A stretch of DNA of 64,000 bases from contig JAQGDQ010000099.1 in the NCBI GenBank assembly GCA_030141605.1, positions 203,194 through 267,193 on the forward strand. Reading direction: 5' to 3'. Positions within the stretch are counted from its first letter, which is position 1, and every line of letters begins with the position of its first letter. Under the pieces are notes generated by a model. That model saw only the letters and a program-made list of their open reading frames with translations, ran no database searches and had not been told where the DNA came from. A program made the translations under genes and the position numbers. Positions 32,695 through 42,622 of this stretch are shown one piece after another. This DNA comes from Tubiluchus corallicola (lineage: Eukaryota; Priapulida; Priapulimorpha; Priapulimorphida; Tubiluchidae).

Positions 32695-32869
32695 CGATGA
32701 TGTGGATGGTGGATAAAAACTTCGTGGTTTTAGTAATGATCAATAATAAGGTTTAACTCCTTCATATTCTACATGTTGAGGTGCAACTCTGTAGCACTAT
32801 TTATATTCCACAGGAAAGAAGAAACGAAGGAGTAAACAGAGACGTAAGCGAAGAAGAAATATCGTCTAG
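12643..32869 (+). CDS. FST: Follistatin (secreted TGF-beta-family antagonist), six exons
   Basis: Secreted protein expected to bind activin/BMP-type ligands outside the cell. I spliced exons 12643-12691, 23660-23854, 25939-26160, 26879-27103, 31965-32198 and 32814-32869. All introns are GT-AG and phase 1, and the result is 326 residues without an internal stop. Order: signal peptide (1 to about 17); FSN domain (18-81) starting GNCW with six Cys (20, 30, 43, 44, 77, 80) and the GGGAPNC block; follistatin domains FS1 (83-155), FS2 (157-230) and FS3 (232-308), each with ten Cys; then a tail. One exon per domain matches the known vertebrate follistatin layout. The tail (306-323) is extremely basic, 15 of 18 residues being Lys or Arg, where vertebrate long follistatin is acidic. 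A sequon NLT lies at 58-60. Three follistatin domains plus FSN separate it from FSTL3 (two domains) and from agrin or SPARC. Intron 1 is about 11 kb. The assignment is firm; ligand choice is unknown. Confidence 0.95.
12760..13025 (-). mobile_element. Possible retroposon 3' end (minus strand)
   Basis: Read on the minus strand, the segment ends AATAAATAAATCTAATCTAAAAAA (12790-12765), like the (ATCTAA)-type tail of the LINE relic at 6226-6262. This suggests a 5'-truncated LINE or SINE copy. The internal sequence is unidentified. Confidence 0.3.
13026..13490. other. Intron sequence, nothing recognised
   Basis: AT-rich follistatin intron 1 sequence without coding or repeat structure that I can name. 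Confidence 0.3.
13494..13600 (+). repeat. (ATC)n trinucleotide array
   Basis: About 35 ATC units with two variant units (GTC, TTATC) near the middle. It produces a spurious poly-Met frame on the minus strand. Confidence 0.97.
14105..14180. repeat. Perfect-arm palindrome centred on (TA)n
   Basis: TACAATTTTAATTCAAT at 14106-14122 is the exact reverse complement of ATTGAATTAAAATTGTA at 14163-14179. The two are separated by about 36 bases of TATATA, and a further (TA)n follows. A strong cruciform or hairpin candidate. Confidence 0.85.
14200..14970. other. Intron sequence, nothing recognised
   Basis: AT-rich, no domain or named repeat. Confidence 0.3.
14976..15572 (+). repeat. 13-bp minisatellite with 156-bp higher-order repeat
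   Basis: Monomers such as GTAACTAATACTA, GCAACTAATACTA and ATAGCTAATACTA follow one another. A distinctive block starting ATTGGCAACTAATACTAATA recurs at 15072, 15228 and 15384, exactly 156 bp apart, i.e. 12 monomers of 13 bp. The flanks of the array are simpler monomeric repeats. Confidence 0.9.
15573..16446. other. Intron sequence; one unassigned 90-codon frame
   Basis: A plus-strand frame at 15974-16246 starts MAAVIPVELVIHEP and has no recognisable domain, paralogue or splice context. I do not call it a gene. Confidence 0.3.
16447..16523 (+). repeat. 77-bp direct repeat, copy A1
   Basis: The segment starting GACAAAAAAAATTATTTC and ending CCCAATCATC is found again at 16798-16874 without visible change. 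The two copies flank the 276-bp segment B. Confidence 0.95.
16525..16800. mobile_element. 276-bp segment B with long inverted repeats, copy 1
   Basis: Contains terminal inverted repeats of about 60 bp with few mismatches (left arm from TGTATCATTGTTGTATGCG at 16537, right arm ending CGCATACAACAATGATACA at 16739), a MITE-like core of about 203 bp. The whole 276-bp segment, including sequence outside the arms, reads identically at 18255-18530. Confidence 0.9.
16798..16874 (+). repeat. 77-bp direct repeat, copy A2
   Basis: Second copy of the sequence at 16447-16523, joined to segment B through a shared GAC. Confidence 0.95.
16880..17320 (+). pseudogene. LINE C-terminal ORF relic
   Basis: The plus-strand translation gives NEDLYSRTKEIPWNSKVKFRR then LRW, a stop, HLLRLPSETPVRTALKEAL, KKPPDKPKTSW and, after another stop, ADRSGWDAL. 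This resembles the C-terminal block of many non-LTR retrotransposon proteins (RRLRWLGHLLR...P...RGRPKTTW...DRxxWR). Stops at two positions show it is dead. The 5' part and RT are absent. Confidence 0.55.
17321..18254. other. Intron sequence, nothing recognised
   Basis: No coding signal. The first 200 bases may be the 3' part of the LINE relic. Confidence 0.3.
18255..18530. mobile_element. 276-bp segment B, copy 2
   Basis: Appears base-for-base identical to 16525-16800 with the same long inverted arms (18267-18469), but without the flanking 77-bp repeats. Confidence 0.9.
18750..19195 (+). repeat. 73-bp minisatellite, about six copies
   Basis: The motif TATGTAGATGC recurs at 18791, 18861, 18934, 19007, 19080 and 19153. 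The first spacing is 70 and the rest are exactly 73. Units also share GATGTGACAGTATTGTTTCT and GTATGAGTGTATGTTCAG with point variants. Confidence 0.92.
19196..21648. other. Intron sequence with a CAGCAA tract
   Basis: A (CAG)n/(CAA)n run lies at 19948-19990 and an (AATT)n run at 20338-20354. Several short open frames (for example 20727-20954) carry no recognisable domain. No gene called. Confidence 0.35.
21649..22273. mobile_element. Inverted-repeat element family M, copy 1 (longest, about 625 bp)
   Basis: Begins TTAAAGGAAGACAGGATG and ends GGGTCCGATTTTACTTCAA, the ends being inverted versions of TTAAAGGAAAAYNGGA. Internal blocks (for example GGTAATAATTCTTTCACGTAA, TTCAATATTTTAAAGAGTA and a GATGACATCACAA segment) recur in copies at 23905, 42195 and 47916. 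No coding capacity, so a non-autonomous DNA element is likely. Confidence 0.75.
22274..23190. other. Intron sequence, nothing recognised
   Basis: AT-rich, no recognisable feature. Confidence 0.3.
23195..23625 (-). repeat. Tandem array of units with tRNA B-box-like sequence
   Basis: About six or seven diverged units of roughly 55-75 bp, each with a version of CTGGATTTGAACTCAGTTC (clearest near 23206, 23339, 23402, 23455, 23512 and 23604). On the minus strand this reads GAGTTCAAATCCAGG, close to the Pol III B box GGTTCRANNCC. No A box or full tRNA fold is seen. The array ends only about 35 bases before follistatin exon 2. Confidence 0.6.
23660..23854 (+). CDS. FST: Follistatin exon 2 (FSN domain)
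   Basis: Acceptor TTCCAG and donor A|GTAATG. Encodes residues 17-81: GGNCWTTVSKNGRCQ, EECC, and GGGAPNCQSC near the end. The six-Cys pattern and the GGxPNCxxC ending are the follistatin N-terminal domain, which contacts activin in vertebrate structures. Confidence 0.95.
23905..24322. mobile_element. Family M element, copy 2 (about 418 bp)
   Basis: Starts TTAAAGGACAACAGGATGG and ends GTCCGATTTTCCTTTAA. It shares the internal CACGTAA, TTTTGTGCAACGCG and AATATTTTAAAGAGTACA blocks with copy 1, with an internal deletion. It sits 50 bases inside follistatin intron 2. Confidence 0.75.
24323..25558. other. Follistatin intron 2, nothing recognised
   Basis: Includes a GGGGCC-containing stretch (24870-25030) with short inverted pieces, but no element boundary could be fixed. 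Confidence 0.3.
25559..25816. mobile_element. Small TIR element (MITE-like, 258 bp)
   Basis: Left end CATTGATAAAAGAGACCCAC and right end, in inverse, CATTGTAAAAGAGGCCCACG form imperfect terminal repeats of about 22 bp. It is located 122 bases before follistatin exon 3. No coding capacity. Confidence 0.6.
25939..26160 (+). CDS. FST: Follistatin exon 3 (follistatin domain 1)
   Basis: Acceptor TTATAG and donor G|GTAGGT. Residues 82-155, ten Cys (84, 89, 95, 104, 106, 110, 120, 131, 138, 154), with the Kazal-like VCGSDGRTYRNYC core. Unlike vertebrate FS1, the segment between the third and fourth Cys (VLRTTGPR) lacks the Lys-rich heparin-binding patch. Basic residues cluster later, at 134-143. 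Confidence 0.95.
26161..26878 (+). other. FST: Follistatin intron 3
   Basis: 718 bases, GTAGGT to TTTCAG. Contains a short (TA)n at 26545-26561; otherwise nothing recognised. Confidence 0.8.
26879..27103 (+). CDS. FST: Follistatin exon 4 (follistatin domain 2)
   Basis: Acceptor TTTCAG and donor G|GTAAGA. Residues 156-230 with ten Cys (158, 163, 169, 179, 182, 186, 197, 208, 215, 229) and a VCGSDAITYLSVC core. The frame stays open 176 bases into the intron, but the donor is strong. Confidence 0.95.
27104..27900 (+). other. FST: Follistatin intron 4, first part
   Basis: No further exon seen. A short GCATGCATGC palindrome lies near 27705-27732. Confidence 0.4.
27905..28335 (+). repeat. Diverged minisatellite, about 46-bp period
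   Basis: Variants of GGGATGCTGCAGATGGCGGA then TCCATACTAA...AGAAAGTG recur about nine times, each considerably diverged. Confidence 0.7.
28334..28642. mobile_element. Possible TIR element
   Basis: Left GGCCAATTTAGACAATC and right (inverse) GGCAAGTCTACACTATC match at 12 of 17 positions. Internal GACACAC motifs repeat. No target duplication established. Confidence 0.3.
28643..29590. other. Follistatin intron 4, nothing recognised
   Basis: No domain, RNA gene or repeat that I can support. Confidence 0.3.
29597..29775 (+). repeat. (CA)n followed by GATGAT/GACGAC tract
   Basis: CACACGCA repeats at 29597-29651, then interrupted GAT, GAC and CGA triplets to 29775. The Asp-rich open frame is an artefact. 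Confidence 0.9.
30022..30306 (+). other. Unassigned 94-codon open frame in follistatin intron 4
   Basis: Contains an internal Met followed by a hydrophobic run (MLIKLFLLTLSVACL) that looks like a signal peptide, then a polar segment ending SSGKSAFVA. The 30180-30400 part is richer in CpG than its surroundings. No homologue or domain is recognised. It could be chance or part of a mobile element. Confidence 0.15.
30630..30830 (+). repeat. (GGTC/AGTC)n and AATCAATC tetranucleotide array
   Basis: AATGAATA-type repeats pass into CGGTCGGTCAGTC repeats (30684-30770) and then degenerate CAATCA repeats. Confidence 0.9.
30831..31964 (+). other. FST: Follistatin intron 4, last part
   Basis: Degenerate AACAAACAAG-type simple sequence to about 31190, then nothing recognised up to the acceptor TTTCAG at 31959-31964. 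Confidence 0.4.
31965..32198 (+). CDS. FST: Follistatin exon 5 (follistatin domain 3)
   Basis: Acceptor TTTCAG and donor G|GTAAGC. Residues 231-308, ten Cys (235, 240, 246, 257, 260, 264, 273, 284, 291, 305), LCGVDGLTYSNYC core, ending CRKR. If intron 5 is retained the frame stays open for 39 more codons and stops at 32315-32317, giving a 347-residue form without the basic tail. Confidence 0.95.
32520..32643 (+). pseudogene. Reverse transcriptase fragment in follistatin intron 5
   Basis: Translates to DFTVGIPQGFMLGPLLFVAY then IKNFVKTNG, the conserved GxPQGSxLGPLLF segment of non-LTR reverse transcriptases. No adjoining RT motifs remain, so this is a short relic. Confidence 0.75.
32658..32701 (+). 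repeat. (GAT)n array
   Basis: About 14 GAT units directly after the RT relic. Confidence 0.95.
32814..32869 (+). CDS. FST: Follistatin exon 6 (basic tail)
   Basis: Acceptor TTCCACAG. Completes Gly309, then encodes KKKRRSKQRRKRRRNIV and a TAG stop at 32867-32869. The exon's place and phase match the alternatively used last exon of vertebrate follistatin, but its charge is the opposite. Confidence 0.9.
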
Positions 32870-33300
32870 TAAAACTCAATTTCTGAAAAATCGTACTTGA
32901 TGCGCCACCTCATATCCCTCATCTGCGTAATTTATTTATTTATTGTAAATAGTTTTAAGAGCTCTTATTGATGCTGCTAACGTGGGTGCAAGATCTTGTG
33001 GAATTTGCGGTAGAAAGGTCAGATCCAGTGAGCTATCGACCAAGAATATGGGTTGGCCAAATAAGGTAAACTGACTTACAAGAGGTTAAAGTTAAGTTGC
33101 CAGATTGACACGGCAATAAGCCTACTAAGGCGTTTTGATATGGTACGGCTCAGTTTACACAATTATATATATCTGTATGTACAAATATGCCATTGTTAGT
33201 ATGCTTTATGTACAAATATGTCATTGTTAGTATGCTTTAAATGCTTTTTTGTTGTTTTGTTATGTACATGCTTGTAAATAAAATTGTTTTAATTATTGTG
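32870..33300 (+). other. FST: Follistatin 3' UTR
   Basis: About 410 bases after the stop lies AATAAA (33277-33282), the best poly(A) signal. Just before it a 31-bp unit (starting ATGTACAAATATG) is tandemly duplicated at 33177-33207 and 33208-33238. Confidence 0.65.
33277..33282 (+). terminator. FST: Poly(A) signal AATAAA for follistatin
   Basis: First good AATAAA after the stop codon, followed by a T-rich stretch (TTGTTTTAATTATTGTGTG). Confidence 0.6.
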
Positions 33301-33910
33301 TGAGGCTTACACAAAATATACCCATAGTAAGCCTTTGTGTACATTGGTCGCTCCGCGCATTTGTAATAAATTATAATAACTTAAATTTCGAAATTCAAAG
33401 GTTTGGAATTGACTTTTTCTAGATATTCGAGAGAAATTCTTTATCTCAAATCATGTTGTCGTATCATAATGTTGATAAGATTATCTACTGTGCATATAGT
33501 TCGTATTAAGCCCAAGCTGCCATATCACTTCAGGTATGACGTAAAATTCTGCATAAGTAAGTTTACATTCTGTTCGCCATGGAATCTACTTTGTGAATGC
33601 ATTATTTAGAACGCCATTTAGCGTTGCTATAGAATCCGTTTTACCGCAAAAATTTACAATGCGAAGTTAATTTATTGTGACTCAACAATATAAAAATTGA
33701 CTAGAAACTTATGACACTAACAATGAGAATGAGGACGAGACTAGTGAAAAAGATCTAGCTATACGGTTGCATCGCAATCGAGTAATCCAACAAGACTGTC
33801 TAGACAATGTCAGAGGCTGCGCATCTTCTCCTAATAATCCACGTAGCGCATTGCATCATTATACAGCTAAAAGACTTATAGTCTAAGTGCGTTTGCCACA
33901 TTATACGCTA

Positions 33911-34122
33911 AGTGGCGTTTACGTAGCATCCGGATGCGTATATGCGGATGTATTTTCCACCTGCGGAACAGCCTGGAATAGATTGTGGAAAAAATCAATG
34001 GAAATAGCTGCAGAAAAAGAATAACCCATTCGCAGACTTCATAAACGAGTGCATTGAAAACAATATAAACCGATTTTATCTATCCCCCCCCAAACGTATC
34101 CGGATGCTACGTAAACGCCACT
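33911..34122. mobile_element. TIR element (MITE-like, about 212 bp)
   Basis: Inverted arms of about 28 bp with one mismatch: left begins AGTGGCGTTTACGTAGCATC and right is its inverse ending ACGTAAACGCCACT. Flanks TACGCT and TACACT may be a degenerate target duplication. No coding capacity. Confidence 0.7.
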
Positions 34123-34144
34123 TTACACTTACCTTTTAAGCAGG

Positions 34145-34550
34145 GTTCTAGTTCAAGTTCAAGTTTATTTCACTTCGACAAAACACATATTACATATATC
34201 TTAACAAGTATACGATTATCACCAACGACTTTAACCTCTTGGTCTATGAAATTTAGTGATATTTTTAAATCTTGCTCACAATATTTTCCCTTTTTTTTCA
34301 TTAAGTGGTTATTTCTTGCCTTCATCTACGTGACCTTTGACCTCTGGTGACTGGTTGTACAACACAACACAAACATATCTTTGAAACTTGGCCCTTGTGC
34401 ATTCTATTTAGCCACTCAAACCTTTTGAGCTTGAATTTTGCATTAAACCTCTCTGGGCTCTCGATCTAATTAGAGTTCGTAAGTGAAAACGCTAAGAATA
34501 GATAGACTTTTTATCGTTAGTTTGCTCCGATTATGTTGAGTAACGTAATT
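34145..34550 (-). mobile_element. Possible retroposon 3' end with (TTGAAC)n tail
   Basis: On the minus strand the sequence reads AATAAACTTGAACTTGAACT before 34145, a hexamer tail typical of LINE 3' ends. The body to the right has no recognisable ORF. Confidence 0.35.
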
Positions 34551-34894
34551 GCATACGTAAATGGTTTTTTTGTAAGGTCTCTCTCTTACGCTCACTGAAT
34601 TTAAGTCTCCGTTTTCTTTCTTTTTTCATTCTTAATTTCTTTCATTATCCTTTTTTACTTTAGCTTATTTGTAGCTTATTTTCCTTTCGATTGCTGAACT
34701 AACTTTCTTTGTTTCTGCCGCTCTCTCACTCTTGTATCTTCTGTTTTCGCAGTTTCGTGGGTTATGTAAATTGTACAGGTCTTGGAATGTTGTCTCTAAC
34801 GGTTTGTCCAGAATTCATGTAGATTGAGCCAAACGTTATATATAGACTTTAAACCTATAGATTTAAGTTGAAATGCACTGTTTATTCGGCTCGT

Positions 34895-35162
<268 letters not shown>

Positions 35163-35885
35163 GTAATTATCATCCTGGTTTTATTAGGTTACCTTGTCCT
35201 TGTGCAAAGACTAGTTTACAACATTTTGAAATTTCAAGAAAGCTTTCATCTATGGCAAGTTTATAGCGATTGTTAACAACACTCATAATGAGACTTCAGC
35301 GTTTTATAAAACTATTTTTGCGCAGATGGTATTTTGTCTGGCCTCATTGATCGTCTATAAAATCAGACTGTGCAGCGTGTTCATTGAATCGTATGTTTGA
35401 GCAAGGAATTCAGGCGCTCTTGCCCATCTACATTTAAAAATAGTCGAAAAACAAACTAAGATGGTCATCAAACATTGTGTGAATAGTTGGTTTGCTAGCG
35501 ACGAACTCGAATTGTATGCCAGTCAATATGAAATTATTGTATTTTCCTGTTCGAGAAGTTTTGTCCCGGGGCATAAATGCAATTTTATAAACAATTGCAG
35601 TCAGTCTAAGGAGTTTCGATTTTAAATAATCTTGGTTTTGACCGGCAGGCAACGAAAATAAACAATTTAATCGATTCTTGAGGTGCTGCAATGTTCATGG
35701 ACAATCGATAGGTCTGTCTGGTGTTATGAAAAGCTAGTGAATGTCAGATCTTATTACACTGAGTTTGGTACCTAGAAAAATATTTAATAGCAATTGCGTC
35801 ACGTTTATCTGGACAAACAACGTTTGCTATGAGTTTGTTCGCGTTTACGTGCTCCTCCCTCTGTTTTGCGCACTCTTCTCCTCCG
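35163..35885. other. Intergenic, nothing recognised
   Basis: No gene or named repeat between the first two CT arrays. Confidence 0.3.
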
Positions 35886-35960
35886 CCCTCTCTCTCTCTC
35901 TCTCTCTCTCTCTGTTTCTCTTTGCACTACTTTCTCTTCCCCTTCTCTCTTTCTCTCCCC

Positions 35961-36042
<82 letters not shown>

Positions 36043-36090
36043 GTCTCTGTGTGTGTGTGTGCGTGTGCGTATGCGTGTGCGTGTGCGACG
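35886..36090 (+). repeat. (CT)n then (GT)n compound array
   Basis: CT repeats at 35886-35912 and 35962-36049, passing into TGTGTGTGCG repeats to about 36090. Confidence 0.97.
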
Positions 36091-37235
<1,145 letters not shown>

Positions 37236-38720
37236 TTCCTGCCCAGCTCTTAATTTTCCGTCTCACTTTTCATTATTCTCCTGCTTCTGCCTGAGCAGTC
37301 TCGTAATTATACGTTTAATTAAATAAATGAATTTCGTATTGGCAAAAGGCATTTACACTATTGGCATTTACGAGGCATATTAGACATTTACTTGTAGTAA
37401 CGAAGCTTTTTAAAAGTCTCAATTTAACAATATTTGGTAAAAAATCTCTCAGTAACGAGCGAATTTCTTATCTCTTCTAACTTAAAAATAACAACGCTTT
37501 TTACTTTGCGCACTAACTGTCACACCAAATGTATAGTATGGGTTCATGCAGGTCTGGTAGATGTAAGTGCTTTGGGACTTTTTATGCGCAGCTTGTGAAA
37601 AAATCTCACCGACTGTCAATAAACTCATAAAAAAATTCGAGTTCGCCAGACGCCTCTAAGAAAGAGAAATTCTTTAATATTTTTTATGAACTCCATAAGT
37701 TCATCCGGTCAACTGTTTCTCTATACGAACTGCTAAGCACTTACACTAGTGTACTATATTGAAATGATAACTACTATAAAAATCTAGTGGTAATAGATGA
37801 TATGGGGCATTTTGTAAGCTCCGCGCGTTATATTTGGAAGTTCAATAAGTTGGAAGTAGTGAATTGTTTATATTTCCTAGAGTTATTAGAAACTTTCTAG
37901 GATTCCTCCATTTTTATCTGAATTGCCTATGGTGATGATCATAAGAAATGACATTAACATTTCTTAAAACAACACATAGAAAGTAAGTCTTTATCAGCGC
38001 ATTATTAAATACTCATTTAAAAAAGGTTTTATGGTATGCCTTCTTGAAGGTACACCAGTTTCTGTAATCATTTTGCTAGATGGCGGCCCCCCTTTGTGAA
38101 ATCTACGTTGTCAAGAAAGACGAACTTTTTTGCTAACATTACTCTCCTAACCGAACACCCACATTCTGCGTGATGTGTTCTTAGGAACTATTTCGTGGTA
38201 ATGGGACGTGAACAGGCATTTCAAATTGCCTTATTTTTGTGTCGGGTTTCCTGTGTGTTGCTCACCCTATTCTCGCCTTTCAGTTTCTCACTCTATGATT
38301 TGCAAGAGCTAGGATCCACATAATTTGGGTGCATACGTCTGGTTATTATATTTCATCGTTATTCTAGCTTGTCATACTTTTTCTACCTGCTTAACTCCTT
38401 ACTTACGATATGGAATATTGTTATGTGGTTCTACTGGGTCAATAACGTGAATCCATGTATTCTGGCGTCCGCTTCCGGTTTCACTCGCTGCACTGAGTTC
38501 CTCCAGTCAGCGAGATAAAATAACGCCTAACGAGTGACTTGGAAAGAAACATTAATTTAGGGAACTGTTTAATAACTTCTTATTAACACCATTAATAATA
38601 AACATAGTTTTATATGGCTTGTGTAATAGGCCATTCTATTCAATACTCTATGACGCTGGAACTAGATTTTTGGCTGGTATTTATGAAAAAAAATTGTACA
38701 GTTGTACTTTATTTCTGTTC
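37236..38720. other. Intergenic, nothing recognised
   Basis: AT-rich, no coding or repeat feature that I can support. Confidence 0.3.
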
Positions 38721-39402
38721 CAGGCTCTATTAGTTTGGTGTCCTAGGCAAAAATTATTTTGGCGCCCCCTCCTCAACGGTCAACCCCTTCCCCACGATCT
38801 CCATGCACCCACCCGCAAAACTAAATTTTTGGTATTGAATTTTTCGTATAAGTAGGTACCATTATACTTAACACCCAAGTATTATGATACACTAATTACC
38901 TGTAGTTAATTACCTATTTACAGCTTGTATTGATTTTATTTGAAATTGAATTTATGGCCTCGCCGTGAGTCGCGGGTCTTCATGCGAAGTAACGAAAATT
39001 TCTATCATTTCTGCTGCACACTCTTCATGTGGCTTTGCTAGCCTTTCATCAGAAAATGTTTGAAACACTGTCTTCTCTTTTTCACTGGTTTCATCATCTA
39101 GTCTGGTTGCAAATTACTCATTAGCGACTTTTTTATTGTTCAAAGTACGTCAGCCTTTTTGTCTTTCGTTTCCTAAATTACGGTTTTCGAGACTTCGATT
39201 CTTATAGGTTTGTCTTGATACGAAAATAACGCAAGTACGAGCTCGTTTCATTTAATTAAAGTGTTGTGCACTTAAATAATTGCACATACACTATGTTATT
39301 ACTTTAGATTTTCTTATGCGAAACTTAAAAATGAAAGCATTAATTTTAGAATTTGGCGCCCTAGGCAACAGCCTAGTTTGCTTAATGGCATAGCCGGCCC
39401 TA
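38721..39402. mobile_element. Candidate hAT-like non-autonomous element
   Basis: Left end CAGGCTCTATTAGTTTGG; right end, inverted, TAGGGCCGGCTATGCCATTA. Both ends carry CCTAGGCAA and TTTGGCGCC subterminal blocks. Flanking octamers TTCTGTTC and GTTGGTTC match at 5 of 8. Ends and duplication are degenerate, so this is a tentative call. Confidence 0.4.
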
Positions 39403-41978
39403 GTTGGTTCTAATAATACAGCTGTGCCATTAATTAATGCTGCAACGAAGTTTATTTTTGGTCAGTTTTTTACACCAAACTTCAAAGTGGCCCTATGTTC
39501 GAATTTTTATTTTAGTATCTTAATCAAATGCTCGACTAAGCTCATCAAAATATGAGTTTACGTGACACCACACATTTTTCCGGTGTCTTCATGTAAATTT
39601 ATCTAGCCATGTTGAAATACTTGTGCATTCACGTGCTTTCTGGTTACTTGTGCAATGTTGTCGTGTGAAACCATAGAAAGATACGTGGCGTTCGTGTAAA
39701 CTCGTCATTTTGTGCGACTGGGCAAAATTTTAAGCATTTAAAACGTATCTTTAGTGTAAACTTATAGATTCTTAAACCTCCTGCGCTGGTAAAGATTTTC
39801 TTAAATCTAGATTTTGTAGACGTGTATAGACTGCAAATTATGCTGCACAATTATTTTACATCAAACTTTATTACATAATAACACGAAATTATGTAGTTGG
39901 GTGCAACTTTTAAGTTGCCAAACTGGTATGCAGTGACCTAGCAGTCTAGACTTTCCACGGTCTAGATTTAATTCATGTTGCTGCTTATTTAAATATTATG
40001 ATAGCCTGTAAATAACTTTGTAAAAATATCAAGCGACCTTGTAATAATTGTTGTACATACGTGTTACGCCATCTAGCGAGTAATAAAAATATAATCTGCT
40101 TCTATGCTAATTTATTTTGTAGCATGTTTTTGTTTTTAATTTTACGTTCTTATTATTTAATATTTGATTGAAATAATATTCATTGGCGTGTTTCATACAT
40201 TGAACCTGATTCTGACACGCATGTACACTTTAGTGTTACCAAATCAAAGTTTCCTGGTATTAGATTGATAGGCCTATTTATCTAATCAGTGAAAAATAAT
40301 TCTCATAAGATTAAGACTTGAAAGCTTTCACACATTTAAAAGAACAACATTAAAATGACAGTAAACCACCTGTGTGTATTAGTTCTATAGATTAATAAAT
40401 GATTACCGACAAATTTACCCTAAATAGATGTGAACACTTTTGCTGCTATTGTGACGGTGTGAATGTGCCTTTACCTGGTACTGCAGTTAGTGTAATTATA
40501 TAAATGACTAAAGACAATTTAAGAGTAATATAATGAAGACGTGAACATGAATTTTCACAGTTCAAAAGCAGATAAAATCACTAAACAAATCGAAGTTTTC
40601 ATAATTATATTTATTGCTATTTTACGAAAGTATTTTCTTCTATTTTTATAGTACGATTTGCTCGAAAATCAACAGTAAAACTTCGTGCAGAACAGATGAT
40701 TAGGTATAAAGCAGAGATATGGGAAGGTTATCTTTTCACGTCTCTGTAATAAACAATAAGAAACGGTAATTTGTGCGAGCATCTCTGAGCTAACTTAGAA
40801 ACTTTGGTTAAAGTCCCAAAAAATAATGATGTTATCAAAGCATCTTAAAACCATGGATAACATTAACACCTGCTTTACTTAGAATAATGCAAAAAATAAC
40901 AGAATGTGGTTTTACAAAAAATAATTCATCGATTGTAATTTTTCAATAAAAGTTAAATAGAATGCCATTTTCCATAAAAAAATTATTGAACATGGCCTAG
41001 GCATTATCTCAAATTCAAAAGCAGCACAAGACTTCAATTTAATTGTTTCCTAACATCTAAAATTGTGATACAAATTAACAAGAGTGGAAGTCTTATATGC
41101 AAATCTGACAAGTATGCAAAATTTATTTAAAGAATTAAACATTAATAGGACTAAGAAGAGAAAACTTCTTACTAGGCAGATTACTAGGCAGAACCAACAG
41201 AGAAAATATGTTCAAAAAATAATCTCCAGTTGGATGCCAGGTATAATCTGCTTAACTTTTAAAATGTACTAAACCAGTATACCATATCGTCAAGGCTTCA
41301 GTGCGAAACAATGCATATAAGCAACTAGGTTCATGCAATTTTTTAGTGTTTACGTAACTTTATTGTGCGAAATAACAAAACAAAATTTTTAACATAATCA
41401 GATGACTAAGTTTCAAATATAACATGCAGCTGCTAACAAATAATATTAAATCAGCGTAATTACAGTTAGACAAATACCGACTTAGCAAAATAAATACGCA
41501 TTAATTTTTACAAGTTTTTCACCAAACGACATTTCCTATCTATCTAACTAGTGGCCTAAAATGCCAAAAATATTATAGGCAGTATAAAGCTTTAGCTAAA
41601 CATCTTGCTAACAACATGTACATAATAAAGATTATTAAGCTAACATACAGAGGGAAATATACGTGGCCGTTAAGCTAGCGTGTACACACAATTCAATTTT
41701 ATGGAAAGTCCTCATTTCATCGGCGGTGTTAAGGAAAGTTAGGATACAAGGTGAAGACAGTTAAAAAAATTCAAGTGAAGAGCAACTTTCAAAAAATTCG
41801 AATGGGGAGCGCTAGAGTTATAATCGGACATTCATTTTGTTTTAATTTCAGAAAGGGCTTCATCTGCAGCTTACAAAATGTCAGAACAATAACCAAGAAT
41901 TTTGGGCACACGGAAGCAATTGTTAACAAAAAATTCTCGTTTGTGGTATGCAAAACATTTAAAGCATGCTAGTCTCAC
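39403..41978. other. Intergenic, nothing recognised
   Basis: Roughly 2.6 kb of AT-rich sequence without recognisable exon, RNA gene or repeat. Confidence 0.3.
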
Positions 41979-42195
41979 TGACAACAGCTACGTTTTATTT
42001 ACGTCTGCTTAAAAAGTTTCACTGACAATAACTATGCTGTATTTATATATTGTTAAAAAAGTTTTTGACAATAACTACGTTGTATTTGTATCTGGTTAAA
42101 AAAGTTTCTTTGACACTAACTACGTTCTATTTATGTCTGCTTAAAAAGTTTCACTGACAATGACCAAGTTATACTTATATCTGCTTAAAAAGTAT
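41979..42195 (+). repeat. 44-bp minisatellite, five copies
   Basis: TGACAATAACTACGTTGTAT-type units start at 41979, 42023, 42066, 42111 and 42155 (spacing 43-45) and share GTCTGCTTAAAAAGTTTCAC. The array runs straight into the next element. Confidence 0.85.
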
Positions 42196-42622
42196 TAAAA
42201 GAAAGCGGAATGTTTCTGATAATTAGATAGTAACTTAGAAGATTAACAGGCGATGAGCACAGTTAGCGATGACGTCACAACTGAACATGATTTTTAAACG
42301 GCAAAAATATTCATGAGCATGTTGCACGTGTTTACAAAAGCGAAAGCTGAAATACGCTGTCTATGATTTTCACCAGCTCTGCAAATTTTAAATTGAAAAT
42401 TTAAATTTCAAGCTTAGGGCTGTGCCAACATGATATTTCACCATGTTTTTTGCGCAGCGCCTGTTTTTTGTGCATTGAAATTTCCTAGATGCAGGCACTA
42501 AAAATGGCAAATTGCATGTTAACAACGAAAAACATTTTTGAAGAAACTACATTGTCCCCTTCAATATTTTATATATTCGATCATTGTGAGCCATAGTTTA
42601 ACATTGGGCCCGATTTCCTTTA
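42195..42622. mobile_element. Family M element, copy 3 (about 428 bp)
   Basis: Starts TTAAAAGAAAGCGGAATG and ends GGGCCCGATTTCCTTTA. It shares GATGACGTCACAACTGAACA, GCACGTGTTTACAAAAGCG and CCTTCAATATTTTA with the other copies. More diverged than copies 1 and 2. Confidence 0.7.
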
